A stretch of 64,000 nucleotides of DNA. It comes from Comamonas sp. Lineage in GTDB: Bacteria > Pseudomonadota > Gammaproteobacteria > Burkholderiales > Burkholderiaceae_C. This document shows positions 8,596 to 17,472 of this stretch, in pieces (within the stretch, counting starts at the first letter, position 1; every line of letters begins with the position of its first letter). Made by a program: the position numbers and the translations under genes. Under the pieces are notes generated by a model. That model was not told where the DNA came from. It saw nothing but the letters and a program-made list of their open reading frames with translations, and ran no database searches. The stretch is taken from assembly GCA_015478895.1 (NCBI GenBank), contig JADMKK010000020.1, forward strand, positions 1-64,000, given 5' to 3'.

Positions 8596-8612
8596 TTCAG
8601 CGCAATGGCAGA

Positions 8613-9185
8613 TTATTGCTTGACGGCTTCCATTTGCAGCACCAGGCGCACTTCCTTCGGGAAGCCCCAGTCGATGCCGTAGTTCACGCCCCACTGGGTG
8701 CGGTCAATGGTGGCTTCAAAGTCGCCGCCGCACACTTCGGTTTTAAGCATGGGGCTTTCGTAGCAATTGAATTTGTTGGACTGGATGGTGATGGGGTGGG
8801 TCTGGCCGTTCATCGTCAGCTTGCCAGTCACGTGCTTGAGCTTGTCGCCGTCAAACACAAACTTGTCGGAGACAAACTTGGCTTCAGGGTGCTTTTCCGC
8901 GTTCAAGATCTCGGCGCTCTTCAGGTGCTTGTCAAAGCCTGCAGTGCCGGAGTTGATGGAGTTTATGTCCAGCGTCACTTCCACTTTGCCGGTTTTGCCC
9001 GCTTTGTCGAACTGCACCGTGCCGCTTTTCTTGTCAAAACGTGCGCGGTTGGTGGAGGCGCCAAAGTGGTCGATCTCAAACGTCGCAAAAGTGTGTGTGG
9101 GGTCAATCGCGTAAGTAGCAGGGGCGGCTTGGGCGGCGGTGGCAAACAGGCCGGTGGCGGCCAGGGCAAGCAAGGTAGAGCGCAT
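8613..9185 (-). CDS. YceI family periplasmic lipocalin-like protein
   Basis: 190 residues with a signal peptide (MRSTLLALAATGLFATAAQA) and a YceI beta-barrel domain: YAIDPTHTFATFEIDHFGAS, INSINSGTAGFDKHLKS, ILNAEKHPEAKFVS, LTMNGQTHPITI. YceI proteins bind isoprenoid or amphiphilic ligands in the periplasm; the ligand here is unknown. ATG at 9185 has AGGAGAT just upstream. It lies downstream of a second yceI-like gene and a cytochrome b561 gene on the same strand. Confidence 0.92.
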   Translation of the reverse strand: MRSTLLALAATGLFATAAQAAPATYAIDPTHTFATFEIDHFGASTNRARFDKKSGTVQFDKAGKTGKVEVTLDINSINSGTAGFDKHLKSAEILNAEKHPEAKFVSDKFVFDGDKLKHVTGKLTMNGQTHPITIQSNKFNCYESPMLKTEVCGGDFEATIDRTQWGVNYGIDWGFPKEVRLVLQMEAVKQ

Positions 9186-9322
9186 AAAAAATCTCCTGAA
9201 AGTGAAATAGAGAAAGCAGATTGAAAAAAAGATGAGCAGCACGCCCTAGCCATTGCATGCTTTCAGCATTAAAAGCTGTTGAAAACAAGCTACCAAAAGG
9301 GCATAGTGCTACAAAAAATAAA

Positions 9323-9895
9323 TTACAGCTTGCCCACGCCGGTCAACGCCAGCTTGAAATTCACCGTGACGTCATTGGCCACCATGGACGTGTCGGCCCA
9401 GTCGCCATCGCCAATCTTGAAGGGCAAGCGCTGGATCGGCAAGCTGCCCGTGGCCGTGGTGGCATTGCCCGCTTGCGTCAGCTGCACAGGCACCGACACC
9501 TTTTGCGCGCTGCCCTTGATGGTCAATGTGCCATCAACTTGGTACTTGCCATTGCCCAGCGGCTTGACGGCGGTGGAGTCAAACGTAGCCTTGGGAAATT
9601 GGGCAATGTTGAACCAGTCTGCGCTGAACAGGTTGCTGTCCGTCTCTTTGGAGCCCATGGTGGCGCTGTCGGTGTCAATGCTCAGCTGAATCTTGCTGGC
9701 CTCGGGCTTGGCCGTATCAAACTGCACTTGCGCTGCAAACTGCTTGAAGTGGCCTTTGACGGGCACGCCCAGTTGTCTGGCAGTGAATTCAATGCTGCTT
9801 TGTGCCGGTACCAAAGCCTGTTGGGCCATGGCAGCGGTGCCTAGCAAAGCAGCGCTGGCCAAGACGGCGGTGCGCAAGGTGGGGGTGAAAGTCAT
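9323..9895 (-). CDS. YceI family periplasmic protein, second copy
   Basis: 190 residues with a Sec signal (LRTAVLASAALLGTAAMAQQ) and a diverged YceI domain: SIEFTARQLGVPVKGHFKQF, FPKATFDS, TLTIKGSAQKVSVPV. ATG at 9895 is preferred to one at 9910 because AAGGAA sits at the right distance. It follows the cytochrome b561 gene by 18 bp, so the two are probably co-transcribed. It is clearly a paralogue of the downstream copy, but of the Polyisoprenoid-binding YceI-2 type rather than a recent duplicate. Confidence 0.9.
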   Translation of the reverse strand: MTFTPTLRTAVLASAALLGTAAMAQQALVPAQSSIEFTARQLGVPVKGHFKQFAAQVQFDTAKPEASKIQLSIDTDSATMGSKETDSNLFSADWFNIAQFPKATFDSTAVKPLGNGKYQVDGTLTIKGSAQKVSVPVQLTQAGNATTATGSLPIQRLPFKIGDGDWADTSMVANDVTVNFKLALTGVGKL

Positions 9896-9913
9896 TAGAT
9901 ATTCCTTCATAAA

Positions 9914-10471
9914 TCAGGCGCGACCGGGCCACATGCGGCGCAGCAGCCCATCGCGGTCGATCAACTGGTGTTTCAGCGCGGCGGCAATGTGCAGCGCAAT
10001 CAGCGCCGCCAGGGTGTAAGCCAGCCACATGTGCCACGGTTTGAGTGCTTCAGCCAGTTGCGGGTTAGGGTTCACAAAGTCCGGTAACTGCAACACGCTA
10101 AACCAGACGATGGGAAAACCCGCTGCTGAGCTATAGGCCCAACCCATCAGCGGCACAGCAAAAAACAGCGCATACAGCAGATAGTGCACACCGTTATGCG
10201 CGACGTGCTGCCAGCCGGGCATGGCAGCGGCCATCTTTGCAGGTAAAGCTGGTGGGCGGTGGGTCAAGCGCCACAGCAAGCGCAGCACGCTCAAAGTCAA
10301 AATCGTCACGCCGGCCCATTTGTGCCAGTTGATGTATTTGAGCTTGGTGGGCGAAAACGGCAGTCCCACCATGTACCACCCAAAGCCCAGCAGGCCGATC
10401 AGCCCAAGGCCCAGTAACCAGTGAAAAAACATGGCGGTAAAGGTGTAGCGCGGGGCAGCAGTAGCAGGCAT
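9914..10471 (-). CDS. Cytochrome b561 family protein
   Basis: Inner-membrane di-haem b cytochrome of the CybB type, 185 residues with four membrane helices. Likely haem-ligand histidines are in MFFHWLLG, INWHKWAG, HNGVHYLLYA and LALHIAAALKHQ-like segments, in the usual helix 1/2/4 pattern. ATG at 10471 (MPATAAPRYTF) is chosen because the family begins with an aromatic stretch just before helix 1. It heads a cytochrome b561, YceI, YceI unit, an arrangement common in proteobacteria that suggests a joint redox or lipid-quinone role. Confidence 0.9.
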   Translation of the reverse strand: MPATAAPRYTFTAMFFHWLLGLGLIGLLGFGWYMVGLPFSPTKLKYINWHKWAGVTILTLSVLRLLWRLTHRPPALPAKMAAAMPGWQHVAHNGVHYLLYALFFAVPLMGWAYSSAAGFPIVWFSVLQLPDFVNPNPQLAEALKPWHMWLAYTLAALIALHIAAALKHQLIDRDGLLRRMWPGRA

Positions 10472-10641
10472 GGGGAGGGTATTGTGAGATAAGCACACAG
10501 TGTAGGAGTCGCACGAAGCCACGTCATTCAATGGGATTGACGACAGGATTCAAACCATTGCAAGGAACTTTTATGGCTGGCGCTGCATCTCGTGTGGATC
10601 GTGGATGTCTAAGAAATACGCATCTTTGCGGAAGTGCGGGT

Positions 10642-10667
10642 CTTGAAAATGCGGGGAAAGCCCTAAG
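10642..10667 (+). promoter_or_regulatory. Possible sigma-32 heat-shock promoter of clpB
   Basis: CTTGAAA at 10642-10648 followed after 12 bases by CCCTAAG at 10661-10667. The first element is a perfect -35 for RpoH; the second is a weaker match to CCCCAT. The location, about 45 bp before clpB, is right. Experimental start-site mapping is lacking. Confidence 0.45.
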
Positions 10668-10709
10668 GTTCTGAGGAATTAATTCACCGCTGTTGAAGGA
10701 AGCACAACC

Positions 10710-13319
10710 ATGCGCATCGACAAGCTCACCACCAAATTCCAGGAAGCCCTGGCCGACGCACAAAGCCTCGCGCTGGGCAATGACCACGCCTATATTGACC
10801 CGCTGCATTTGCTGACCGCCATGCTGCGCCAAAACGATGGTCCCAAGGCGCTGCTGCAGCGCGCGGGCGCCAACGTGGCTGCCATGACCACCGCAGCAGA
10901 AAATGCCGTCAAGCAATTGCCCCAGGTGACAGGGCAAGACCAAGTCACAGTGGGCCCTGATTTGGGCAAGCTGCTGCAAGCCACCGAAAAAGAATCCATC
11001 AAGCGCGGCGACCAGTTCATCGCCAGCGAATTGTTCCTGCTGGCGCTGGCTGACAGCGACAGCAAGGCGGGCAAAATTGCCAAAGACAACGGCTTGACCC
11101 GCAAGGCCATGGAATCTGCCATCAGCGCCGTACGTGGCGGCCAGACCATGGACAGCGCCGAGGGCGAAAGCCAGCGCGAAGCGCTGAAGAAATACACGCT
11201 GGATCTGACCGAGCGCGCCCGCATGGGCAAGCTCGACCCGGTCATTGGCCGCGACGACGAAATCCGCCGTGCCATTCAAGTGCTGCAGCGCCGCAGCAAG
11301 AACAACCCGGTGCTCATCGGTGAGCCCGGTGTGGGCAAGACCGCGATTGTCGAAGGTTTGGCGCAGCGCATTGTCGAAGGCGAAGTGCCCGAGTCACTCA
11401 AAGACAAGCGCGTCCTGGTGCTGGACATGGCGGGGCTGCTGGCCGGTGCCAAGTACCGGGGCGAGTTTGAAGAGCGCCTCAAAGCCGTGTTGAATGATGT
11501 GTCCAAAGAAGAGGGGCGCATCATCTTGTTCATCGACGAGCTGCACACCATGGTGGGTGCTGGCAAGGGTGAAGGCGCAATGGATGCGGGCAACATGCTC
11601 AAGCCCGCCCTGGCGCGTGGCGAATTGCATTGCATTGGCGCGACCACGCTGGACGAGTACCGCAAGTACATCGAAAAAGATGCGGCTTTGGAGCGCCGTT
11701 TCCAAAAGGTTTTGGTGGACGAGCCTTCGGTGGAAGACACCATTGCCATCTTGCGCGGTTTGCAGGTTCGTTATGAGGCGCACCACGGCGTGGACATTAC
11801 CGACCCCGCTATCGTTGCTGCAGCGGAGTTGAGCCATCGCTATATCACTGATCGTTTCCTGCCTGATAAAGCGATCGACTTGATTGACGAAGCGGCAGCC
11901 AAGATCAAGATCGAGATCGATTCCAAGCCCGAGGTGATGGACAAGCTGGAGCGCCGCATGATCCAGCTCAAGATCGAGCGCGAGGCGATGAAAAAGGAAA
12001 AGGATGAGGCTTCCCAAAAGCGCCTGCAGCTGATCGAAGACGAATTACTGGAGCAAGAGCGCGAGTACGCCGATCTGGAAGAAATCTGGAAGGCCGAAAA
12101 AGCCAGCGCCCAAGGCTCAGAGCAAATCCGCAAGGAAATCGATCAAATCCGCACGCAGATTGAAGACTTGAAGCGCAAGGGCGACTTCAACAAGGTGGCT
12201 GAGCTGCAATACGGCAAGCTGCCTGCACTGGATAAACAACTCAAGGAAGCGCAAGACAGCGAAGCCGGTGGCGCTGCGCCCAAGCACAGGCTGCTGCGCA
12301 CCCATGTGGGTGCCGAAGAGATTGCCGAGGTGGTCAGCCGCGCCACAGGCATTCCAGTGTCCAAGATGATGCAGGGCGAAAAAGACAAGCTGCTGAAGAT
12401 GGAAGCGAAGTTACATGAGCGCGTGATTGGGCAGGATGAAGCAATCTCGGCTGTGGCCAATGCCATCCGCCGTTCGCGTTCGGGCTTGTCTGACCCCAAC
12501 AAGCCGCTGGGCAGCTTCTTGTTCCTCGGCCCCACCGGCGTGGGCAAGACAGAGCTGTGCAAGGCGCTGGCCGGTTTCATGTTCGACAGCGAAGACCATC
12601 TGGTGCGCATCGACATGAGTGAGTTCATGGAAAAGCACAGCGTGGCACGCTTGATTGGCGCGCCTCCGGGCTATGTGGGTTATGAGGAGGGCGGCTACCT
12701 GACGGAAGCTGTGCGCCGCAAGCCCTACAGCGTGCTGTTGCTCGATGAGGTGGAAAAAGCCCACCCGGACGTGTTTAACGTGCTGCTGCAGGTACTGGAC
12801 GATGGTCGCCTGACCGACGGCCAAGGCCGCACGGTGGACTTCAAGAACACCGTGATCGTCATGACCAGCAACATTGGTTCGCATTTGATTCAAGCGATGG
12901 TCGGTCAGGACGGGGAAGACATCAAAGAAGCAGTGTGGGGGGAACTAAAAACCCATTTCCGACCCGAATTCTTGAACCGCATTGATGAAACCGTGGTTTT
13001 CCATGGTCTGGATGCGGCGCACATCGAGTCGATTGCCAAGATCCAGTTGCAGTTGCTGCAGCGTCGCCTCGAAAAAATGGATCTGGAAATGCACGTGAGC
13101 GAGCCGGCTTTGGCTGAATTGGCTAAAGTAGGATTTGATCCTGTGTTTGGGGCGCGCCCATTGAAACGGGCGATTCAGCAGCGCATTGAGAATCCACTCT
13201 CGCGCTTATTGCTGGAAGGTAAATTCCCACCCAAGAGTGTGATTGAGGTTTCGGTGGACCCCGTGCAGGCCCCCGGAGTCTTTAACTTTGGTTTAGGCAA
13301 TGCTGACAGCGCCGCTTAA
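10710..13319 (+). CDS. clpB: ATP-dependent disaggregase ClpB
   Basis: Hexameric AAA+ chaperone that works with DnaK to dissolve aggregates. The protein has 869 residues, full length. Order: N-domain ([14 protein letters not shown] onward), NBD1 with Walker [10 protein letters not shown] and Walker [15 protein letters not shown], the long middle coiled coil (about residues 400-530, rich in Lys/Glu/Gln), NBD2 with [14 protein letters not shown] and [10 protein letters not shown], and the C-terminal [11 protein letters not shown] sensor-2 region. GAAGGAAG ribosome site 8 bases before the ATG. Preceded by a candidate RpoH promoter. Confidence 0.98.
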   Translation: MRIDKLTTKFQEALADAQSLALGNDHAYIDPLHLLTAMLRQNDGPKALLQRAGANVAAMTTAAENAVKQLPQVTGQDQVTVGPDLGKLLQATEKESIKRGDQFIASELFLLALADSDSKAGKIAKDNGLTRKAMESAISAVRGGQTMDSAEGESQREALKKYTLDLTERARMGKLDPVIGRDDEIRRAIQVLQRRSKNNPVLIGEPGVGKTAIVEGLAQRIVEGEVPESLKDKRVLVLDMAGLLAGAKYRGEFEERLKAVLNDVSKEEGRIILFIDELHTMVGAGKGEGAMDAGNMLKPALARGELHCIGATTLDEYRKYIEKDAALERRFQKVLVDEPSVEDTIAILRGLQVRYEAHHGVDITDPAIVAAAELSHRYITDRFLPDKAIDLIDEAAAKIKIEIDSKPEVMDKLERRMIQLKIEREAMKKEKDEASQKRLQLIEDELLEQEREYADLEEIWKAEKASAQGSEQIRKEIDQIRTQIEDLKRKGDFNKVAELQYGKLPALDKQLKEAQDSEAGGAAPKHRLLRTHVGAEEIAEVVSRATGIPVSKMMQGEKDKLLKMEAKLHERVIGQDEAISAVANAIRRSRSGLSDPNKPLGSFLFLGPTGVGKTELCKALAGFMFDSEDHLVRIDMSEFMEKHSVARLIGAPPGYVGYEEGGYLTEAVRRKPYSVLLLDEVEKAHPDVFNVLLQVLDDGRLTDGQGRTVDFKNTVIVMTSNIGSHLIQAMVGQDGEDIKEAVWGELKTHFRPEFLNRIDETVVFHGLDAAHIESIAKIQLQLLQRRLEKMDLEMHVSEPALAELAKVGFDPVFGARPLKRAIQQRIENPLSRLLLEGKFPPKSVIEVSVDPVQAPGVFNFGLGNADSAA

Positions 13320-13367
13320 GCCTTGGCTGCTAGCCTGTGGGTTAGCAGCACTGAGAAAGGCCTTGTT

Positions 13368-13745
13368 TTGAACGATTTTTTGAATGTGGTGAGCCGCTGG
13401 ACAGTCCGTCTGGTCCTGCTCATGGTCGGTGTCGTGTTTTTCTTGAGCCTGTTGAGCTTGGCGTGCGTATTGGCGGCAGTGTGGGGTTTGCGCGCGCTGT
13501 GGGCCAAGATCACTGGGCAACCTATAGCCCCGTGGGTGATGCCTTTGCGCACCGCCAGCAGCTGGGCCAGCAAGTACCAGCGCGCTGGTCAGTTTGGCGG
13601 CATGGGCAGTGCTGCAACAGCAACGACAGCCTCCGCGCAGGAAGACATTACTCCTTTTGCGCCCAGTGCCGGCAGCAAGCGCGGCGGCATTTTGGCCCAC
13701 GCCGCCGCTGAGGTCAGCGACGTGCAGGCGCGCGAAGTGCGATAA
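13368..13745 (+). CDS. Small inner-membrane protein of unknown function
   Basis: 125 residues if started at the TTG at 13368, which follows GAGAAAGG and gives MNDFLNVVSRWTVRLVLLM; no ATG gives this N-terminus. One or two hydrophobic helices (VLLMVGVVFFLSLLSLACVL) with a Trp/Arg-rich segment after them, then an Ala/Ser-rich cytoplasmic or periplasmic tail. I recall similar proteins in other Comamonadaceae, all uncharacterised. It starts 48 bp after clpB and may share its transcript; a terminator follows. Confidence 0.65.
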   Translation: MNDFLNVVSRWTVRLVLLMVGVVFFLSLLSLACVLAAVWGLRALWAKITGQPIAPWVMPLRTASSWASKYQRAGQFGGMGSAATATTASAQEDITPFAPSAGSKRGGILAHAAAEVSDVQAREVR

Positions 13746-13772
13746 CTGTTGCTCGCATGATTCCACCCCTCT

Positions 13773-13797
13773 AAAGCAGGCCTCGTGCCTGCTTTTT
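13773..13797 (+). terminator. Rho-independent terminator
   Basis: AAAGCAGGC, loop CTCGT, GCCTGCTTTTT after the small membrane-protein gene; arms of eight to nine bases and five T. Confidence 0.88.
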
Positions 13798-13939
13798 CTT
13801 TGTCACGGTGCGTGCGCGAAACACAAAGCCATTGTTTGGCACGGTCCCCAGTATTTGAGGCGAAATGCTTGGTGCTGGCGTTGTAACGTGTTGTTCAAAG
13901 GGATGAAACTAAGGCGGCTCTTGAGTTCACACCTCTATC

Positions 13940-15388
13940 ATGCAAGGTATGAACCACGTCGATCTGCGCTCACTCTTTGACCAACAGCACCACGCCAGCC
14001 GTACACAGGTGGAGGTGCCACTGGTGCTGCGCCGGGAGCGATTACTGCGCGTGCAAAAAATGCTGCACGAGCATGGCGCCACTTTGGCTGCCGCAGTACA
14101 GGCTGATTTTGGTGTGCGTTCACCGCAGCTGACTGAAATGGCAGATTTGATGGTGCTGCGCACCATGCTCAGCGATACCCTGCGCAAATTGGGCAAATGG
14201 ATGCGGGCCAACCGGGTCTGGACACCGCTGCACCTGCTCCCTGCCTCAGCGCGCATCGAGTGCCAGCCCTTGGGCGTGGTCGGCATCATTGCTCCGTGGA
14301 ACTATCCGATCCAGTTGGCCCTAGGCCCGGCGATTGCCGCCCTTGCTGCTGGCAACCGCGTTATGCTCAAACCGAGCGAACTGACGCCCCATACCTCCGC
14401 ACAGTTGGCCCACGTTATCGGACAGTTTTTCTCGCCCGAAGAGTTTTGTGTCGTGCAGGGCGACGCGCAGGTAGCCAGCCAGTTCTCGGGCTTGCCTTTC
14501 GATCACTTGGTGTTTACCGGCTCCACCGCCATCGGTCGCAAGGTGGCGATTGCCGCAGCCCAGCACCTGACACCCACGACGCTGGAGTTGGGCGGCAAGT
14601 CACCGTGCATCATCAGCAACGACTGTGATTTGGAACTGGCTGCGCTGCGCATTGCACATGGCAAATTGCTCAATGCTGGGCAGACCTGTATTGCGCCCGA
14701 TTACCTGTTGCTGCCGCGGGGCCGGGAAAAGGCGTTTGAGCAAGCTTTTCGCAAGGCGGTGGCGCAGTTGTTTCCCAGTTTGGCAGGCAACCCAGATTAC
14801 GCCGCCATCATCAATCAAAAACAGTTCAACCGCTTGCGCAGTCTGGCCCAGCAGGCCGAGGCTGAAGGCGCGCATGTCCAGTGGCTTGATGGTGCTGAAA
14901 CGACGCAGCCTGGCTCCGCAGCGCCAGGCTGGGGTGATGCCATGCAGCGGCAGATGACGCCGGCCTTGGTCTGGAATGTGCACTCCGGCATGGCCATCAT
15001 GCGTGAAGAGATTTTTGGCCCCTTGCTGCCGGTCATCAGCTATGACCGGCTGGACGATGTGATTCAAGCCATCAACGCAGGCGAGCGGCCGTTGGCGTTG
15101 TACTGGTTTGGCCATGACGACAAGCTGCGCGATAGCGTGTTGCGCCGCACTGTCAGTGGTGGCGTGACCGTCAATGACACCCTGATGCATGTGGCGCATG
15201 ACAATCTGCCATTCGGTGGAGTGGGGCACAGCGGCTGGGGTGCGTACCATGGCAAGCATGGTTTTTTACGCTTTTCTCACCAAAAGTCGGTCTTTTTGCA
15301 AGCAAAATGGAGCCCTGCATCTTGGTTGTACCCCCCGTACGGTGCCAAGTTTGAGCGCATCATGACGCTCCTCAAGCGATTGACTTGA
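13940..15388 (+). CDS. Coniferyl aldehyde dehydrogenase-like NAD(P)-dependent aldehyde dehydrogenase
   Basis: 482-residue ALDH of the CalB/class 3-like group, oxidising an aldehyde to the acid. Motifs: GIIAPWNYPIQLALGPAIAAL with the LKPSELTP cofactor lysine, FTGSTAIGRKV, catalytic Glu216 in LELGGKSP, nucleophile Cys250 in NAGQTCIAPDY, and EEIFGPLLPV. The C-terminus is long and hydrophobic/aromatic (residues about 455-482), as in CalB-type enzymes. Start 13940 or 13949: neither has a strong ribosome site. Substrate not determinable from sequence; no neighbours of an aromatic pathway are present. Confidence 0.88.
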   Translation: MQGMNHVDLRSLFDQQHHASRTQVEVPLVLRRERLLRVQKMLHEHGATLAAAVQADFGVRSPQLTEMADLMVLRTMLSDTLRKLGKWMRANRVWTPLHLLPASARIECQPLGVVGIIAPWNYPIQLALGPAIAALAAGNRVMLKPSELTPHTSAQLAHVIGQFFSPEEFCVVQGDAQVASQFSGLPFDHLVFTGSTAIGRKVAIAAAQHLTPTTLELGGKSPCIISNDCDLELAALRIAHGKLLNAGQTCIAPDYLLLPRGREKAFEQAFRKAVAQLFPSLAGNPDYAAIINQKQFNRLRSLAQQAEAEGAHVQWLDGAETTQPGSAAPGWGDAMQRQMTPALVWNVHSGMAIMREEIFGPLLPVISYDRLDDVIQAINAGERPLALYWFGHDDKLRDSVLRRTVSGGVTVNDTLMHVAHDNLPFGGVGHSGWGAYHGKHGFLRFSHQKSVFLQAKWSPASWLYPPYGAKFERIMTLLKRLT

Positions 15389-15600
15389 TCGCTTGCTACC
15401 TAAAAGTGAGTAACTGCTTGCAAGAAGCGGTCGGAGGCGGCTTGGCGCAAGGCCTAGCACATCCTTTTTGTGCGGGCAAGAAACCTTTGACAGCCGTACT
15501 CACCCAAATGGCTACAGGAACTAGGCGCAAGCGAAAAACGCGATTTCACTGACAATTGCCGACTTTCGTTTTCAACACCTGTTTCCGTTTCGGTTTCTCC

Positions 15601-16122
15601 ATGTCCAATTACCAGGTTCGTCCTGCAACCCTTCGTGATGCGAAGGCGATTGCACAAATCCACACCGCTTCTGCTCTGGAAGCCTACCGTGGCATCGTGC
15701 CTGACGACCAATTGAAAGCCATGTCTTCTGTCGAAAAACGCCAGGCTTACTGGCGTGAAGCGATTGAATACTCAGAACCCCAAGTGCAAGTGGCCATTGA
15801 TGGCGACAAGATTGTGGGTTTTGTAGGCTTTGACCGTTCCCGTGATGAAAAGTCTCGCCAGACCACTGGTGAGGTATGGGCTATCTATGCAGCGCCCACA
15901 CATTGGAGCAAGGGAGTCGGCGTGACGCTGTGGGACGCAGCCCGTGAAGGGTTGCTGGAAGAAGGTTGCACCAACGTTACCGTTTGGGTGCCGCTGCGCA
16001 ATGAACGCGCTTTGCGTTTTCATGAGCTGGCTGGCTTCAAACGTGAAATGTCGACAGCTAAAACAACCCCTGTCGGTAGCATCAAGATTGAGGAAATACG
16101 CTTAAAGCGTCCCTTAAACTAA
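15601..16122 (+). CDS. GNAT family N-acetyltransferase
   Basis: 173-residue single-domain GNAT enzyme. N-terminal YQVRPATLRDAKAIAQIH is beta1-alpha1; VWAIYAAPTHWSKGVG contains the acetyl-CoA motif A (Q/RxxGxG/A, here SKGVGVTL), then WVPLRNERALRFHELAGF motif B. ATG 15601 is used since it gives the standard fold N-terminus, though no ribosome site is visible (CGGTTTCTCC before it). Acceptor unknown (small molecule or protein N-terminus). Single gene with its own terminator. Confidence 0.85.
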   Translation: MSNYQVRPATLRDAKAIAQIHTASALEAYRGIVPDDQLKAMSSVEKRQAYWREAIEYSEPQVQVAIDGDKIVGFVGFDRSRDEKSRQTTGEVWAIYAAPTHWSKGVGVTLWDAAREGLLEEGCTNVTVWVPLRNERALRFHELAGFKREMSTAKTTPVGSIKIEEIRLKRPLN

Positions 16123-16132
16123 CTGCTGCTCA

Positions 16133-16160
16133 TGGCCCGCTTCGGCGGGCCAATTTTTTT
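16133..16160 (+). terminator. Rho-independent terminator
   Basis: TGGCCCGC, TTCG tetraloop, GCGGGCCA and a T7 run after the acetyltransferase gene. Confidence 0.92.
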
Positions 16161-16186
16161 CTCTCTCGTTCCCCAAGGAATTTCTC

Positions 16187-17362
16187 ATGCTGCAATGGCA
16201 ACACCACGGCACTGACCATCAAGCTGCATGGCGCAGTGACAGCGGCCTGCCCGCACCGCGTCGCGTGGTGGTGGCCGATGACACCATGCCTGCTGACACC
16301 GCTTACCGTCTGGCGTGTGAAGGCACGGCATTACTGTGGCAAGGTGACTTTCACAATGCCCGCCTGCTGATTGACTCGCTCAAGCGCCGTCTGGACAAGC
16401 CCGCTGGCAAAAGCACCGCCAAGGCGCGCAAGCAGTTGCGCAGCGTTAGTAACAAGCCTGAGCCTACGGCTGCAGAAACCTTCCATTTGCACCGCATGGC
16501 CCAAGGCCAGCGTGCGCGCGTGCTCAACAGCGTGCTGGTGGTGCTCCAGCCCGACTACTCCATCAAACTGCGCCGTGCGCCCGACTGGCGCGAAGCCTGC
16601 ACCGAAGCCTGGGGTGAACCTGCGGCCGATGCGGGCCTGCAAGTGCTGACGCTGCGTGAATTGACCGGCGTGGTCGGTGCTTACGAGTGGCGCAAAAAGG
16701 GCGTGGACATGCCTTTGCTGGGCAAGAATGCGCGCATTCACCCGCACTATGGCGTGTATTCGCCCGTGCGCGGCGAGTATGTGGCCATGGTCAACGAAGC
16801 ACCTTTGGCCTTTGGCATGCGCGATCTGGCATTCGATATTGGTACGGGTACGGGCGTGCTGTCCGCCGTGCTGGCCAAACGCGGCGTCAAGCGCGTGATC
16901 GCCACCGACACATCGGCACGTGCTTTGGCCTGTGCCCAGGACAATATGGAGCGTCTGGGCTTGAGCGACAAGGTGGAGCTGCAGCAGACCCATTTGTTCC
17001 CCGAAGGCCAAGCCGCCTTGATCGTCTGTAACCCGCCATGGGTGCCCGGACGTGCGGTGACCACGCTGGAGCATGCGGTGTACGACGAAAACAGCGGCAT
17101 GCTGCGCGGTTTTCTGGATGGCTTGCGTGACCACCTTCTGCCAGACGGTGAAGGCTGGCTGATTTTGTCGGATCTGGCCGAGCACCTGGGCCTGCGCAGC
17201 CGTGAAGAGCTGATGGGTTGGATCGATGCTGCGGGCCTGTACGTGGTCTACCGCATGGATACCGCGCCGACCCATGGCAAGGCGCAAGACAGCACCGACC
17301 CGCTGCATGCTGCACGCTCGGCAGAAGTGACTTCGCTGTGGCGCCTGAAGGCCAAGGTCTGA
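16187..17362 (+). CDS. Class I SAM-dependent methyltransferase (HemK/RsmC-like)
   Basis: 391 residues. The N-terminal about 190 residues are family-specific and basic (SLKRRLDKPAGKSTAKARKQ); the C-terminal half is a Rossmann methyltransferase with motif I FDIGTGTGVLSAVLAKRG, acidic TDTSARAL, and motif IV VCNPPWVPG. NPPW/NPPY marks N-methyltransferases acting on amide or exocyclic amino groups (Gln or adenine/guanine), so a PrmC- or RlmG-like target is likely, but the substrate is unknown. AAGGAA is 9 bases before the ATG. Confidence 0.85.
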   Translation: MLQWQHHGTDHQAAWRSDSGLPAPRRVVVADDTMPADTAYRLACEGTALLWQGDFHNARLLIDSLKRRLDKPAGKSTAKARKQLRSVSNKPEPTAAETFHLHRMAQGQRARVLNSVLVVLQPDYSIKLRRAPDWREACTEAWGEPAADAGLQVLTLRELTGVVGAYEWRKKGVDMPLLGKNARIHPHYGVYSPVRGEYVAMVNEAPLAFGMRDLAFDIGTGTGVLSAVLAKRGVKRVIATDTSARALACAQDNMERLGLSDKVELQQTHLFPEGQAALIVCNPPWVPGRAVTTLEHAVYDENSGMLRGFLDGLRDHLLPDGEGWLILSDLAEHLGLRSREELMGWIDAAGLYVVYRMDTAPTHGKAQDSTDPLHAARSAEVTSLWRLKAKV

Positions 17363-17391
17363 AATTCATTTCGCGCTGTCTTGTTCACTGA

Positions 17392-17446
17392 AAATATAGC
17401 TACTGGCCCTTTACCTATAAAGGCTAGAGCTGTATTTCATTGATAG
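17392..17446. repeat. Comamonadaceae-type interspersed repeat
   Basis: ATATAGCTACTGGCCC, then CTATAAAGGCTAGAGCTG between the methyltransferase and dusC genes. It matches the consensus seen at 59157 and 63757 (ATAGCTACT, GCCCTTT, GGCTAGAG). Confidence 0.65.
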
Positions 17447-17472
17447 AGCATAACGGCCATGCTGGAATTGTC

